In this document: in pieces, positions 31,977 to 43,454 of the stretch | Position numbering within the stretch: the stretch's first letter is position 1 | How the letters are laid out: the number at the start of each line of letters is the position of its first letter | DNA from: Symbiodinium natans | Taxonomy: Eukaryota; Sar; Dinophyceae; Suessiales; Symbiodiniaceae | Length of the DNA stretch: 64,000 bases | Reading direction: 5' to 3' | Assembly (NCBI GenBank): GCA_905221605.1 | Contig: CAJNDS010002281.1 | Coordinates: 340,001-404,000 of the forward strand | Translations under genes and position numbers: made by a program | Notes under the pieces: generated by a model | What the model was told of the DNA's origin: nothing | The model's input: only the letters and a program-made list of their open reading frames with translations | Databases searched by the model: none

Positions 31977-34293
31977 AAATATCTGGACCCCCAATTTTCT
32001 AAACAAAGCCCATAAACGGACCATTCTATTGCATACTTTGGAGGGGGCTCAGGTAAACCCTACACCCTACTAAGCCCTGACACCCCAAACCCAAAACCTG
32101 AGCCGAAACCCTAACCTACACCCCCCCCTCTTCCCCCCACCAAAAAGAAAGGTACCCTCACACTGACTCGAGGGTTCAAGCACTTGAGGCCTCAACAGCC
32201 TAAAAGCGGCTGCCTGACACGCTCAAAAGCACAAGACAACCTGAACTTGGGGTTTAGGGTTTAGGGTTTAGGGTTTAGGGTTTAGGGTTTAGGGTTTAGG
32301 GTTTAGGGTTTAGGGTTTAGGGTTTAGAGTTTAGGGTTTAGGGCTTTTCCCGAAAGGCCTGTCGCCACTACCCCTTCCAAACCCTAAGCAGCAGCTTATA
32401 AGCCCCTTTAAGCCAAACAAGGCACCCTGTTTATTCCTGGGCTACTCCTGGGTCATCCTAAACCCTAAACCCACACCCGAAACCCTAAACCCCAAATTCC
32501 CTATGCAGGTCTCGAACGTGCGGACGGCCTTTCGGGCAGAGCGTCTGATCTTGTTGAGGCCGCCCGGCGCGCACCAGGGAGGGTTTCGGATTTCTGGTCT
32601 AGGGCTTAGGGAGTTGTTTAGGGTTTAGAGTTTAGGGATAGGGTTTAGGGTTTAGGGTTTTGGGTCTTGGGTTTTGGGTTTTGGGGTTAGGGTTTAGGCT
32701 TTAGGGTTTTGGGTTTCCGGGTTTATTGGGTTTAGAGTTTAGTGTTCAGGGTTTGAGGGGCATGTGTTCTTCAAGTCCAGGGTTCAGGGTTGAGGTTTGA
32801 GGCTTTAAGGGTTTAAGTTTAAGGTTGAGGGCTTTGGTAGCCTGAGCTGTTCAAGGAACGTGGGGTCTTGTGCGTTTGGGGCAGCCTGCTGCTGGTATAC
32901 AAGGTCTGGCCAGGGTCATACTAGAGTTCAGGGTTAGGGCTTAGGGCTTAGGGCTTAGGGTTTAGGGTTTAGGGTTTAGGGTTTAGGGTTTAGGGTTTAG
33001 GGTTTAGGGTTTAGGGTTTAGGGTTAGGGTTTAGAGTTCAGGGTTAGGGCTTGGTTAGTGGTTGAGGGTTGAAGGTTGAGTGTCTGGAGAGGCCCCAAGA
33101 ACCAAGCACAAAACCTAAAAACCCTGAACCCTAAACCCTAAACCCTAAACCCTAAACCCTAAACCCTAAACCCTAAACCCTAAACCCTAAACCCTAAACG
33201 CGTAGATCAAAGAAGTCCCAAAGATGGCTTGGGGCAGCCTTTCGGGCTGCTTGCTTGCAGCAACTCTTAGGTGGGGTTTAGGGTTTAGGGTTTAGGGTTT
33301 AGGGTTTAGGGTTTAGGGTTTATGTTTAGGGGTTTCAGACGCTTTAGGGAGCTTGGGGAGGAGTTTAGGGTTGAGGGTTTTCGAGGGTTTAAGTTTCTGG
33401 GTTGGAGGGATTTAGGGTTTAGGGCTTTTGGGCCTGAGGTTTTGAGATTTGGGGCTTAGGATTTGGTTTCTGAGGGTTCAGGGCCTCACCAGGATATTCA
33501 GGGTTGAAAGCTACCGCCCGTGTTTTGGCCCTGCCTACCTAATAACTCATGTGATCCGATACTACCACCCGCATGGCTGCGCAGTTTGGGCTGGCAGGCC
33601 CAACATTCTGGAATGAAACTACTTTGCGTCATTTTTTTCATATACCAAATCAATTTAATATATGTACGGATTGCGCAGAAGCAAACTATTTGCACAGCAG
33701 ATTTGACATCTGGGTGTATAGGCCATAGAGGTGAGCTGCGTGGACCCCCCCCCCCCCAATTAATCCCCAAACCCTATAAATATTTTAGCATCCCAAGCAA
33801 CCCCATAACCCCTCAAGCCCTGTAAACGCTCTGAAGCCTCTGAACCCTATAAACCCTATGCACATACACATATACCTATATACAAATATGTATATATATA
33901 TATATATTATATCTCTGTGTGTGCTTATACATGTAACAAACATATGTATATACATATATATATATATATGTGCACAGACCATATAAACCCCATAAACCCC
34001 ATGAACCTTAAATTCATACACCCTACAATCCCTATAAACCCAATAAGCCCCGTATATATATATATATATATATATATACGTGTACATACACATATGTATA
34101 TATATATATATATATATACATACATACACACATACATATGCATGCATGCATACACAGAAAGAGCCCGGCAACCCTGCATTCGGATGCCGCTTTGAGGCTG
34201 CCTGCACGACCTTCTGAGTCGCCCCAGGAGGTTCCAAAGCGCCTCGCACTGATTCCTGGTTTTTCCCCCCTCCCCTTACACTCTAAGCCCTAA
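27715..34293 (+). CDS. Unidentified multi-exon gene (about 12 exons)
   Basis: Exons 27715-27746, 28171-28259, 28573-28671, 29227-29311, 29691-29709, 30580-30672, 31006-31062, 31574-31585 (12-nt microexon), 32199-32258, 32509-32582, 33206-33270 and 34158-34293. Phases chain up to the last junction, where several donors and frames are possible. Good protein-like pieces: GFHVNIMVPKTEVSITGQLL (28573), GVAELSLPPSQLLAALRKLT (29227), SLGSLGDYMALATKPFGQSS (30580), QLKTLFEPTQHQLRAAM (31006), NVRTAFRAERLILLRPPGA (32509), SQRWLGAAFRAACLQQLL (33206). In the longest frame the last exon ends at TAA 34291-34293, formed by CCCTAA. The acceptor regions of exons 28171 and 29227 are duplicated upstream of an array. 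No domain recognised. Confidence 0.42.
28264..28410 (+). repeat. CATAGGGTT 9-bp minisatellite
   Basis: About fifteen 9-mers start right after the proposed donor at 28260, again replacing the TTTAGGG arm. Confidence 0.95.
30290..30372 (+). repeat. AT-rich dispersed repeat, copy 2
   Basis: Same order of blocks as 7276-7366, ending in CCAACCATGAACTAG. Confidence 0.6.
31338..31437. mobile_element. Family D MITE-like element
   Basis: TTTTGGAGTACTATACTTTA ... GGTCTACTCCAAAG, same interior. Confidence 0.8.
31936..31975 (+). repeat. Homopolymer run of 40 C
   Basis: Uninterrupted C run, preceded by a shorter C-rich stretch. Assembly length may be unreliable. The intron around it is otherwise featureless. 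Confidence 0.9.
33491..33770. other. Unique segment in a large intron
   Basis: It has long open frames on both strands (33498-33770 minus, 33520-33825 plus) and no telomeric units. No recognised protein. Confidence 0.2.
33842..34155 (+). repeat. TA/CA microsatellite cluster before a last exon
   Basis: Several (TA)n and (ACATAT)n blocks are mixed with CCCTATAAA units. The exon at 34158 begins immediately after. Confidence 0.9.
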
Positions 34294-35080
34294 ACCCCTA
34301 AACCCCTAAACCCCAACCCTAAACCCTAAACCCTAAACCCCAGACCTTAAACTCCATACTCACAAGGGCGGAGTGATTCGGGCCCTTAATGTGGAAGGCA
34401 CCTGATCCCCACAATAGGCCCTATCAAGCCTAAGCCCCAGCCCCAGACCCTAAATCCTGAACTACCCCAAACCCCAAAAACCTCAACCCCAAACCCTAAA
34501 CCCCAAATCCCAAACCCTAGACCCCAAAACCTAAACCCCATAGCCACAAACCCTAAATCCCAAGCCCTAGACCCCAAACCCGAAACCCCAAACCCCAAAC
34601 CCTAAACCCCAAACCCTAAATCCCAAAAGCCAACCCTAAACCCCAAATCCCAAACCCCAAACCCCAAACCCCAAACCCTAAACCCCAAACCCTAAACCCC
34701 AAACCCCAAACCCTAAACCCCAAACCCTCAAACCCTAAACCCCAAAACCCCAAACCCTAAACCCCAAACCCTCAAACCCTAAACCCCAAACTCCCAAACC
34801 CAATATCCCAAACCCTAGACCCCAAACCCGAAACCCCAAACCCCAAACCCCCAAAACCCTAAACCCCAAACCCCAAACCCTAAACCCTAAACCCCAAAAC
34901 CCAAACCCTAAACCCCAAGCCCTAAATCCCAAAAGCCAACCCTAAACCCCAAATCCCAAACCCCAAACCCTAAACTCCAACCCCCAAACCCTAAACCCTA
35001 AACCCTAAACCCCAAACCCCAAACCCTAAACCCTAAACCCTAAACCCCGAACCCCAAACCCTAAACCCTAAACCTTAACC
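34280..35080 (+). repeat. 800-bp mixed CCCTAAA / CCCCAAA array
   Basis: Interleaved CCCTAAA and CCCCAAA units with a repeated higher-order phrase (AACCCTAAACCCCAAATCCC, about 34632 and 34938). Confidence 0.9.
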
Positions 35081-35085
35081 CTAAG

Positions 35086-36816
35086 CATTTGAGCCACGCC
35101 GGCCGCTTGAGGCGCCTGGCCACTGAGGAGTCGTGGTGGTCGGTGGCGGAGGACTTGGCGGAGGCCTCTCCTTTTGGGGGCTTAGGGTTTAGGGTTTAGG
35201 GTTTGGGGTTTAGGGTTTGGGGTTTAGGGTTTAGGGTTTGGGGTTTAGGGTTTAGGGTTTAGGGGTTCTGAGGTTTCAGTTTTTTTGGCTGTACAGGGTT
35301 GAGGGTGGGCTGTGCAATTTATTATCACTATTATGTTTATGATTATAATTATTTATTTATTTGTTTATTATTTTTTTTTTGGGGGGGGGGGGCTGTTTGG
35401 AGCTTCAGGCTTTGCAGGGGGGGGGGGGGGGGGGGGGCGGTTAAATCTAGGACCCAGAGTAGGCCCTTATTCCCTTTTTTCTAGGATTTGGGTCTAGGGT
35501 TTAGGGTTTAGGGTTTAGGGTTTAGGGTTTAGGGTTTAGGGTTTAGGGTTTAGGGTTTAGGGTTTAGGGGGTTTGGGTTCCCTTAAACGCCCCTTTTAAC
35601 CCAAAAGGGGTACCCTTTCTATTCCTTGTTTCCCCTTTGGTCTTGATACATTTTGCAGGAGGTTGACAGGCTTCTACGTGGTTTCGGAGGCCCTGATACA
35701 ATGCTACTGTGCCCTATTCTATTTTTTTAATTTGGGTGCACGGAGACCATTGCTACATGGGGCCATTCCCCAAGGTTTGGGGTTTGGGGATTAGGGTTTA
35801 GAGAAATCCGCAAGTCTCGAATCCCAGACGTTGGCTTAGAGTTTGAGGTTTAGGTCATGTTAAGGTCCCCAAAGCCCCGAACCCCGAACATCCTAGACCC
35901 AAAACCCTAGTCATTGCACCCGAGCCCTAAACCCCAAACCCCAAACGCCAAACCCCAACCCCCAAACCCCAAACCCCAAACCCTAAACCCTAAACCCCAA
36001 ACCCTAAACCCTAAACCCTAAACCCCAAACCTCAAACCCTCAAACCCTAAACCCGAGACTCTGGAAGAGGTTGAGCCGGTGGTCCGCCTCTCCCTCTGCA
36101 AGCACTTCGCTCCCGAGCTTGAGGCCACCCAGGGATTTACAGCTTCAGTTTAGGGTTTAGGGTTTAGGGTTTAGGGTTTAGGGTTTAGGGTCTAGGGTTT
36201 AGGGTTTATGGTTTAGGGTTTAGGGTTTAGGGCTTCGGGCTTCGGGTTTAGGGCTTAGGGCTTAGGGCTTAGGGTTTTCTAGGTTTTGTGAGGGTTTTGG
36301 GGGTCAAAGGTATTTTTTGGGTTGAGGGTTTTTTGGTTTGAAGGGTTTTCAGGTTTCAGATTTTGAGGGCTTTAGGGTTGAGGCACTGAGGCTTATAAGG
36401 GTTTAGGGTCTAAACAGTCGGGTTTGCAGGGTTGAGGCTTAAGGCTTAAGGATCTCAGCGTTACCCGAAACCCTACACCCTAAACCCTAACTCCCAAGGG
36501 GTACAGTGTTTGGTGGTTGAAGGGTCGGAGTTTAGGATCTAGGGATTGAGGCAGAGACAATCTCCCCCCTTCCATACTTTCTGTGGGGCTCAAACTTCCA
36601 ATGGCTAAACAAAAACGGTCTCAGGGTTTAGGGCTTAGGGTTTAGGGTTTAGGGTTTAGGGTGTAGGGTTTAGGGTTTAGGGTTTCGGAGTCCTTCGTTT
36701 CGATGGATCTGAACCTCGAGGTCAGCGAGAACACAAGCTGGTGTGGTTTCGGCTTCTCTAGGCCAGCATGTTTCGCGACACTGCGCGGCGGTTTGATAGA
36801 CAACCCGAAGCCCTAA
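35086..36816 (+). CDS. Unidentified gene, 3 proposed exons
   Basis: Exons 35086-35193 (GRLRRLATEESWWSVAEDLA), 36058-36147 (EEVEPVVRLSLCKHFAPELE) and 36691-36816 (MDLNLEVSENTSWCGFGFS; stop TAA 36814-36816 supplied by CCCTAAA). All are in phase 0 if the first donor is the second GT of the TTTAGGG arm. The first exon follows the very long mixed CCCTAAA/CCCCAAA array 34280-35080. The acidic, Trp-containing first exon and the second exon look like real protein, but no family is recognised. The last exon lacks a CCCTAAA arm before it. Confidence 0.4.
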
Positions 36817-36930
36817 ACCCTAAACCCTAAACCCTAAACCCTAAACCCTAAACCCTAAACCCTAAACCCTAAACCCTAAACCCTAAACCCTAAACCCTAA
36901 ACCCTAAACCCTAAACCCTAAACCCTCAAG

Positions 36931-38011
36931 TTCTTCGGGCCTAAGGAGGATGTGTGTTACGGCTTCACATCACGAGTCTCCGTGACTTCATCAGTGCCAT
37001 CGTCCCCTGGTTTCGGGTGTAGGGTTGAGGGTTTAGGGTTTAGGGTTTAGGGTTTGGGGTTTAGGGTTTGGGGTTTAGGGTTTGGGGTTTAGGGCCTTAA
37101 AGCTCTGCAACCCTTAAAAGCCCTGCAAGACTCAACATACCTTTAACCGTAAAGCCTTAAGCTCTAAAGCTTTAAGCCCAAAAAGACCCTTCAAGCCCTG
37201 AACCCCTTGAAGCCCTCAAACCCACGAAAAAGCCCCAATACCTGCAGAGGCGCTCTTTGTGGATCTTCTGCAGGTGCCGAAGGTGGGCTCTTCAGGGTTT
37301 CGGGTTTCAGGTTTTATGGCTTAGGGTTTGGGGTTTAGGGTTAAGGGTTTAGGGGTTAGGGTTTAGGGCCTCTAGGGCTTACAGAGTTTAGGGCTTAGGG
37401 TTTAGGCTTCAGGACTGAGGGCTTGGGGACGTAGGATCGAGACCCGAGGTTGGTCGAAGAGTTCTATTGGGATTCTAGGCCCCTGCGCAAGAGGAGATCC
37501 GTCGCGACGCCCTTCGCCGGCTTCTTGCGCCTTCGGTTTACTTTGAGGGTTTAGGGCAAAGCTTAGGGTTTAAGCTTCAGGGCTCGGGTTGAGGGGTGCG
37601 GGGGGTTCAGGGTTTAGGGTTTTAGGGTGTAGGGTTTAGGGCCAGACGTGCCTTGAAGCATTGAGACCCTAACTTCTGGAAGAACCGTGGAGTTTTCCGA
37701 ACTTCCAAGCACTATATCCAAGACCCCTAAAACCCTACAATCCTTCAAACCCGAGACCCCCAAAGCCTAAGCCATGTAAACCCAGAGCGATGATCCCTCA
37801 ATGCTGTTGTTTCGCTCTTTTGTGGGCAAAACCTCCGCACTTATCCGACAGACGCAAGTCCGACCGAACCTTAAAATGATTGAACCCCGAACCCTAGAAT
37901 CCCGAACCCTCAACCCCAACCCCTAAGCACGAAGGAGCCCAGGCCGCCGACCCAGGAAGCCGCAAACAGCCGAGAGTCAACAATGCCTCAGCCCGTTCAG
38001 GGCTTACATGA
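36931..38011 (+). CDS. Unidentified small gene, 4 proposed exons
   Basis: Exons 36931-37009 (FFGPKEDVCYGFTSRVSV), 37248-37303 (ALFVDLLQVPKVGSSG), 37494-37535 (EIRRDALRRLLAPS) and 37928-38011 (QAADPGSRKQPRVNNASARS, stop TGA 38009-38011). The phases give 86 codons. Acceptors are CTCAAG, CCTGCAG, CAAGAG and CCCTAAG. After the stop a GTAGCAAG donor-like site is present, then CCCTAAA from 38047. The first exon shows no ATG. No family recognised. Confidence 0.42.
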
Positions 38012-38386
38012 AGGTAGCAAGCCTAACCGCTCGAAAGATTTGTCTCACCCTAAACCCTAAACCCTAAACCCTAAACCCTAAACCCTAAACCCTAAACCCT
38101 AAACCCTAAACCCTAAACCCTAAACCCTAAACCCTAAACCCTACAAGGTTGGGGTTTACGGTCTATAGGTTTCTTTTTTTTGGGTGGGGAGGGGGGGGGA
38201 CCTTACCTCGACCTCTCTAGGCTCCCCCTTGTGAACCCTAAGCCCGAAGCCCTAAGCCCTAAGCCCTAAACCCCAAACCCCAAACCCTAAACCCTAAACC
38301 CTAAACCGAAATCCTAAACCCTAAACCCTAAACCCTAAACCCTAAACCCCAAACCCTAAACCCTAAACCATAAACCCGATCCCAAG

Positions 38387-41300
38387 GACCGGCCGACTGG
38401 CAGCTCCATTGGCAGCCCGTGGGCAGGGCTTCGGGCCCCCTGGGCTAGGATTCAGGGGTTTAGGGTTTAGGGTTTAGGGTTTGGGGTTTAGGGTTTAGGG
38501 TTCAGGGTTTAGTGTTTTTTAGGGTTTGAGGTGGAATGTCCAGGGCTCAGATCTGCCTCGGGGTTTGGAGATTCTGGGGCTTAGGTTCCCTGGGCACAGT
38601 GCTTCGGGGGTCTAGAGGAGTAGGGAGGTTCCAGTGTTGAGGGGTTTAGGGCTTAGGGTTTAGGGTTTAGGGTTTAGGGTTTTGGTGAAGGCTTGGGGGG
38701 GTCGCAGGCTTGAGGTTGGCTGCTTCCGGCCCGGGAGGTTCAAGTTTCATCGGGAATGCTTGGGTTTAGGGTTCGAGATGAGGGTGTAGGGTGTTTTGGG
38801 TTTGGGGCCCTAAGCCCTAATTCCTAAACCCTAAACCCTAAACCCTAAACCCCAAGCCCTAAACCCCAAACCCTAAACCCCAAACCCTAAACCCTAAACC
38901 CTGAGGGCCCGGGGGGGGGTCCGTGTCGCTGGCGCTCAGGCTTCCGTATAGGAAGCCCTACCCCAAACCCTAAGCCCTAAACCCTAAACCCCAAACCCTG
39001 AAGCCTTATATAACCCTAAACCCCTAACCCCCTCCCCCTCCACGCAAGGTTTACGGAGCCCTGAAATATTGGTGGCGTTTGTCCCTCAAACCCTAAGCCC
39101 CTGTCTGAGATTCACAAAACCCAGCAGGACCCTAAGCCCTGAACCTTGAACCCCAGACTCCAGACCCCCTTGACCCCAGAAGTACCTCAAAGCAAGCCCT
39201 GCACACCCCGAAAGCCTCCCGCAGTCCACCTTGAAACGCGGGCTTAGGGTTTAGGGTATTTAGGGCTTCTCGGGTTTGACTCCGAAGACCAAACCCCAAA
39301 CCTAAATGGGTTCTTAGTAGGGAGCGAGGGAATTCGGTACCCTACACATCCCTGGCAGGGCTTGTCTGGGAATGTAATTCCCTCATTCCCTACCAAAGAG
39401 CCAGCAAGAGGAATATTATTCGAGGTCAGAGGCCCTCATTCCCTACACCCTAAACTGCCATTTGCTCAAGAACCACCCAAAAAGTGAGGATCTTTTTCCT
39501 TACAAGGGAAATATAGGGATTGTTTTTTTTTGTGTGTGTGTGTGTGTGCTTTTGTTGCGGGTTCTTTAGCACAGAGGTGACGGACATCGACGACATCTCC
39601 TTGGTGCAGACCAGCAGCAACTTTCGCCCTCCGGACCTTCGGCGGCAAGGGTTGTGGAGATTGTTTTGTTTCTGACAGTTAGGGTTTAGGGTTTAGGGTT
39701 TAGGGTTTAGGGTTTAGGGTTTAGGGTTTAGGGTTTAGGGTTTAGGGTTTGGGGTTTGGGGTTTAGGGTTTAGGGTTTAGGGTTTGCTTCAACAGGCATT
39801 CTGCTTTTTTAAGGGGGCAGGCCCTCTTTTTTGGACGCTCCCAATGTAGGCCGTTGACTGGTTTAGGGGTTTCGTGGTTCTTGAGGGGTGGGGCTCTACT
39901 TGCTTTTGCTGCTGTGAACCCTACTTGAAGGTTCATGGTCCTTATTCACCAAGTATACCTGTTACTTGAAACCCAAATTCTAACCATATTAGGGCACTTA
40001 AGGGGCTTACAAGTGGGTGACCAGTACAGTCATAATTGGTTAATAAGTACCATGAACCTCCAAGTAAACCTTGAACCCTGTATTAAGTATTAATTGCTTC
40101 AGAACCCACAAAAAGTCTTAATATTCTTTGTCGCGAGGGCATTCCAGGGATTATTATCTGCGTTTTTAAAGGGCGTGTTCTTCAGCAAATAGTAGTGTAG
40201 CAGTGTAGCCTGAACACGAAGCAGCTATTTGTCCTCTACCCGGCTCCAGTTACCTGAGCATTGTTAAACTTCTCTCTGCACCCCCCGACCCCAAAGCCCC
40301 ATAAGTCCTAAACACCTAGGGCCCCTAAACCCTCCTAAACCCTAAACCCCAAACCGGAAACCCTAAACCCTAACCATAAACCGAGCCCCGAGCTTCACAT
40401 CCAACTCCCGCCTCAACCCAAACCACACCAAGCACTCAGTGACTCGATTTCTGTTCAGGAACGGAAGTTACCATACCATGGGTATGTGGTGTCTTTCTTT
40501 TACGGGACCTAAACCTGAAACCCATTGTGACTAAGCCCGAAACCAACACCCCAACCCTACACCCCAAACCCCGAACCCTAAACCCGAAACCCCGATGCAA
40601 GTTCGCCCGTACCGCCGCAGGACTGGTGCTCTCCTGAGGAGGAAGAGGCGCAGGCGGAAGCGCAAAGGCGTGCTGACCCGCCACAGGAAGGCCGGGGGAA
40701 ACCTCTAGGGGGTTTAGGGCCTTCAGGGTTTAGGGCCTTTGGGAATACGGTGTGTAGGGTTGAGGTGGTTGAGGGGAAGGGCTGGCGCAAGGCTGGGTGT
40801 GGCGTGGGGATCAGTTCACGGTTCAAGATGGGGGTTTGGGGATGTGCGACCCTCAAAGTACCAGAATAGCCGGCATGAGACAGTATACGGTACTCATAGG
40901 GCTCTTCTCTTTGTCATTTGAGGGTGCAGGTACGGTTTTCTGGTGGTTTTGCCCTTGGGGTTGAAGGGTTTTCGGGTTGAGGGTTTATGGTTTGCGGGTG
41001 GCGAAATCTCACCCCATGAGCGACCCTCAACCCTCAACCCTCAACCCTCAACCGTAAACCCTAAACCCTAAACCCTCAACCCTAGCAAAGAAAAGCCAAA
41101 CCCTAGGCTTAGATGATCTTTGTAAAGCTCCCAGGCTGCTCAAGCCCTTGCAGACCCCCTTCCCCATGCCCCATCCCCCCCCCCCCCCCAACAAAAAGCA
41201 CTAAAAAGTAACAGCAATTCTGGAAAAAACAATGAAACAAAAGTAAGAAAATAGAATAGTAATTATCATAAACAACAATCTTTCACAATAGCAAGAACAG

Positions 41301-43222
41301 TAAAAAATGCCATACCGACAAGCTTTGGGCTTCGCAGGGCCGGCGCATGACTTCCAGCCACCCCAACGCCGCATCGCGGGCTGCAAGACGATGCTTTGGG
41401 GGATTAGGGCCCCTGGTTTAGGGTTTAGGGTTTAGGGTTTAGGGTTTAGGGTTTAGGGTTTAGGGTTCAGGGCTACACTTGGAGGTTCATGGTACTTATA
41501 ACTCAATTATGACTGTACTTAGAGCCCACTTATAAGCCCCTTAAGCGCCTAGTGTGGTTAGAGTTGGGTTACAAGCGGAGTTATAATTGGGTTATTAAGT
41601 ACCAGGAATCCTCCAAGTATGTAGGATAACGGGGACCCTGAAAAGGGAACCCTTCCGAACCCTCTTCTGGCTCTTAAACCGGGACCTCATTCAGAGGGTC
41701 TATATCCGCAAGGGTTCCCCTAATCCTATCCCCTACACTGGTTCTTTGTAGGGAATGAGGGAATGAGGGCCCTTTCAGGGATCGTATGGGGTCCTCATTC
41801 CCTCATTCCTCTTGAGAACCCGCCAGTAGGAGGTTCGGGAGGCGGGGGGGGGGGGGGGTGTGGCGGGGAGTTTAGGGTTTAGGGTTTAGGGTTCAGATCT
41901 TAGACAGCGTTTGCAAGTTTCAAGGTTCCATTGCCGGTTTATCAGTTTGAGGCTTCAGGGCTTAAGGGTTTATAGCTTACATCAGTGTTTTCCAACAAGG
42001 GTTTGTTTGTGGTTGTAAACCCTAACCTCCTAGACTCCTAAACCCTAAACTCCGAAACTCCTAAACCCTAAACCCCTAAACCCCTAAACTCCTAAACTCC
42101 TGAACCCCTGAACTCGTAAGAACCCCAAACTGCTAACCTCCTAACCTCCTAAACTCCTAAACTTCCTAAACTGCCTAAACTGCTAAACAAAGAGCCCTCA
42201 ACCCCGAACTCCTTAACTCCTAAACTCCTAAACTCCTAAGCAAAGAGCCCTCAGCCCCCAACTCCAAGCCCCTAAACCCTAAACCCTAAACCCTAATCCC
42301 AAACCCCAGGCCCTAAACCCTAAACCCTAACCCTAAACCCTAAACCCTAACCCCTAAACCCTAAACCCTAAACTCCAAGCCCAGGAGAAGGTCGCACAGG
42401 ACATGTACCCGCGATGCGCACAAAGGAGGCGGACCTGGGCCGTCTAGGGTTTAGGGTTTAGGGTTTAGGGTTTAGGGTTTAGGGTTTAGGGTTTAGGGTT
42501 TAGGGTTTAGGGTTGAAGGTTTTGGATTTCAGGTTTAGGGTTTTAGGGTTTAATGTTTAGGTGCTTCAGTTGAGGGTTTTGGCGTCTAAGGTCTGGCAGC
42601 AAGAGGCTTCGGGGGTACAACATTGCGCGTGATGATTCGTAAGCGGCGTACTTCTACAGTATCCCTGATTTGACGGTTTAGACTTGAGGTGATTCCTTGG
42701 ACTTGACCGTCCATTCTCCAGCATTTGCCCACACGACGCTGAGGATAAGTTTTGGTCGTCCCCGGCCCTAAAACCCCAAACCCAAAACCCTAACCCTATA
42801 ACTAACTCCTAAAGCCTATAACCCTAAACCCTAAACCCCAAACCCTAAACCCTAAACCCTAAACCCTAGACCCACATCCCCAGAATCCCTTGCGCCCTAT
42901 AGGGCCCCTGGCCCTGCAAGCCCCATAAGCCCTGCAAGTCCTGAAAAATCCTGGTCAACAAACTCTAGACCCCTGGTTCTTAGGGTTTCGGGTTTCGGGT
43001 TTCGTAGGGTTTAGGGTTTAGGGTTTAGGGTTTAGGGTTTAGGGTTAGTAGGGAATGAGGGAATTCGGGCCCGGCATATGCCCTTGCGGCCGAGTTTCGG
43101 GTATGGGTTTGGCGTGTAGGTTTTGTTGCCTTCAGGAGGTGGAGGACATCGAGCGCCAGGAGAGGGAGCGCCAACGCCGCAGCGAGCGGGAGCGCCGAGG
43201 CTTTCTGCGGTTTGGGTTTTGA
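38387..43222 (+). CDS. Unidentified multi-exon region (6 exons, joins unresolved)
   Basis: Proposed exons: 38387-38457, 39575-39650 (VTDIDDISLVQTSSNFRPPD), 40621-40711, 41338-41415, 42385-42448 (EGRTGHVPAMRTKEADLG) and 43136-43222. Exon 40621 is open in two informative frames: an acidic one (WCSPEEEEAQAEAQRRAD) and a very basic one (RRKRRRRKRKGVLTRHRKAG) that ends at TAG 40706-40708. Exon 43136 has a charged coiled-coil-like frame (VEDIERQERERQRRSERERR) ending at TGA 43220-43222. These may be one gene or two. Each exon has a clear AG acceptor and a GT within or next to TTTAGGG. Confidence 0.35.
39314..39399. mobile_element. Family I short palindrome
   Basis: TAGTAGGGAGCGAGGGAATT ... AATTCCCTCATTCCCTACCA. 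Related sequence at 41742-41820 and a half copy at 43047-43075. Confidence 0.65.
39922..40065. mobile_element. Family C MITE-like element
   Basis: ACTTGAAGGTTCATGGTCCT ... AAGTACCATGAACCTCCAAG, about 144 bp. Confidence 0.8.
41477..41619. mobile_element. Family C MITE-like element
   Basis: ACTTGGAGGTTCATGGTACT ... ATTAAGTACCAGGAATCCTC. Confidence 0.8.
41742..41820. mobile_element. Family I short palindrome
   Basis: GTAGGGAATGAGGGAATGAG ... TCATTCCCTCATTCCTCTTG. Confidence 0.65.
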
Positions 43223-43454
43223 CATTTCATGGGTGCTTTTGTGCTAGGGTTATAAGAGCCCTAACTATATAGGTACGGTTGCCGCACGTATAACCTTGTA
43301 AGTCCCCACGAACCTCCAAATAGACCCTAAAACCCTATACCCAATGCCGAAACCTAAAACCCTCAACCCTCAACCCTAAACCCTAAACCCTAAACCCTGA
43401 ACCCTAAAAGCCACATCCTAAACCCGAAGCCCCAGTGTAGGGTGGATCCTGCAG

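Noticed and set aside
33785-34249. 154-codon Tyr/Ile-rich minus-strand ORF
   Set aside because: It is produced by TA/CA microsatellites.
34386-34932. GFGVWGLGF-type ORFs
   Set aside because: Translations of CCCTAAA/CCCCAAA arrays. The same applies to 17179-17448 and 60943-61143, except for the 33-nt exon at 17395.
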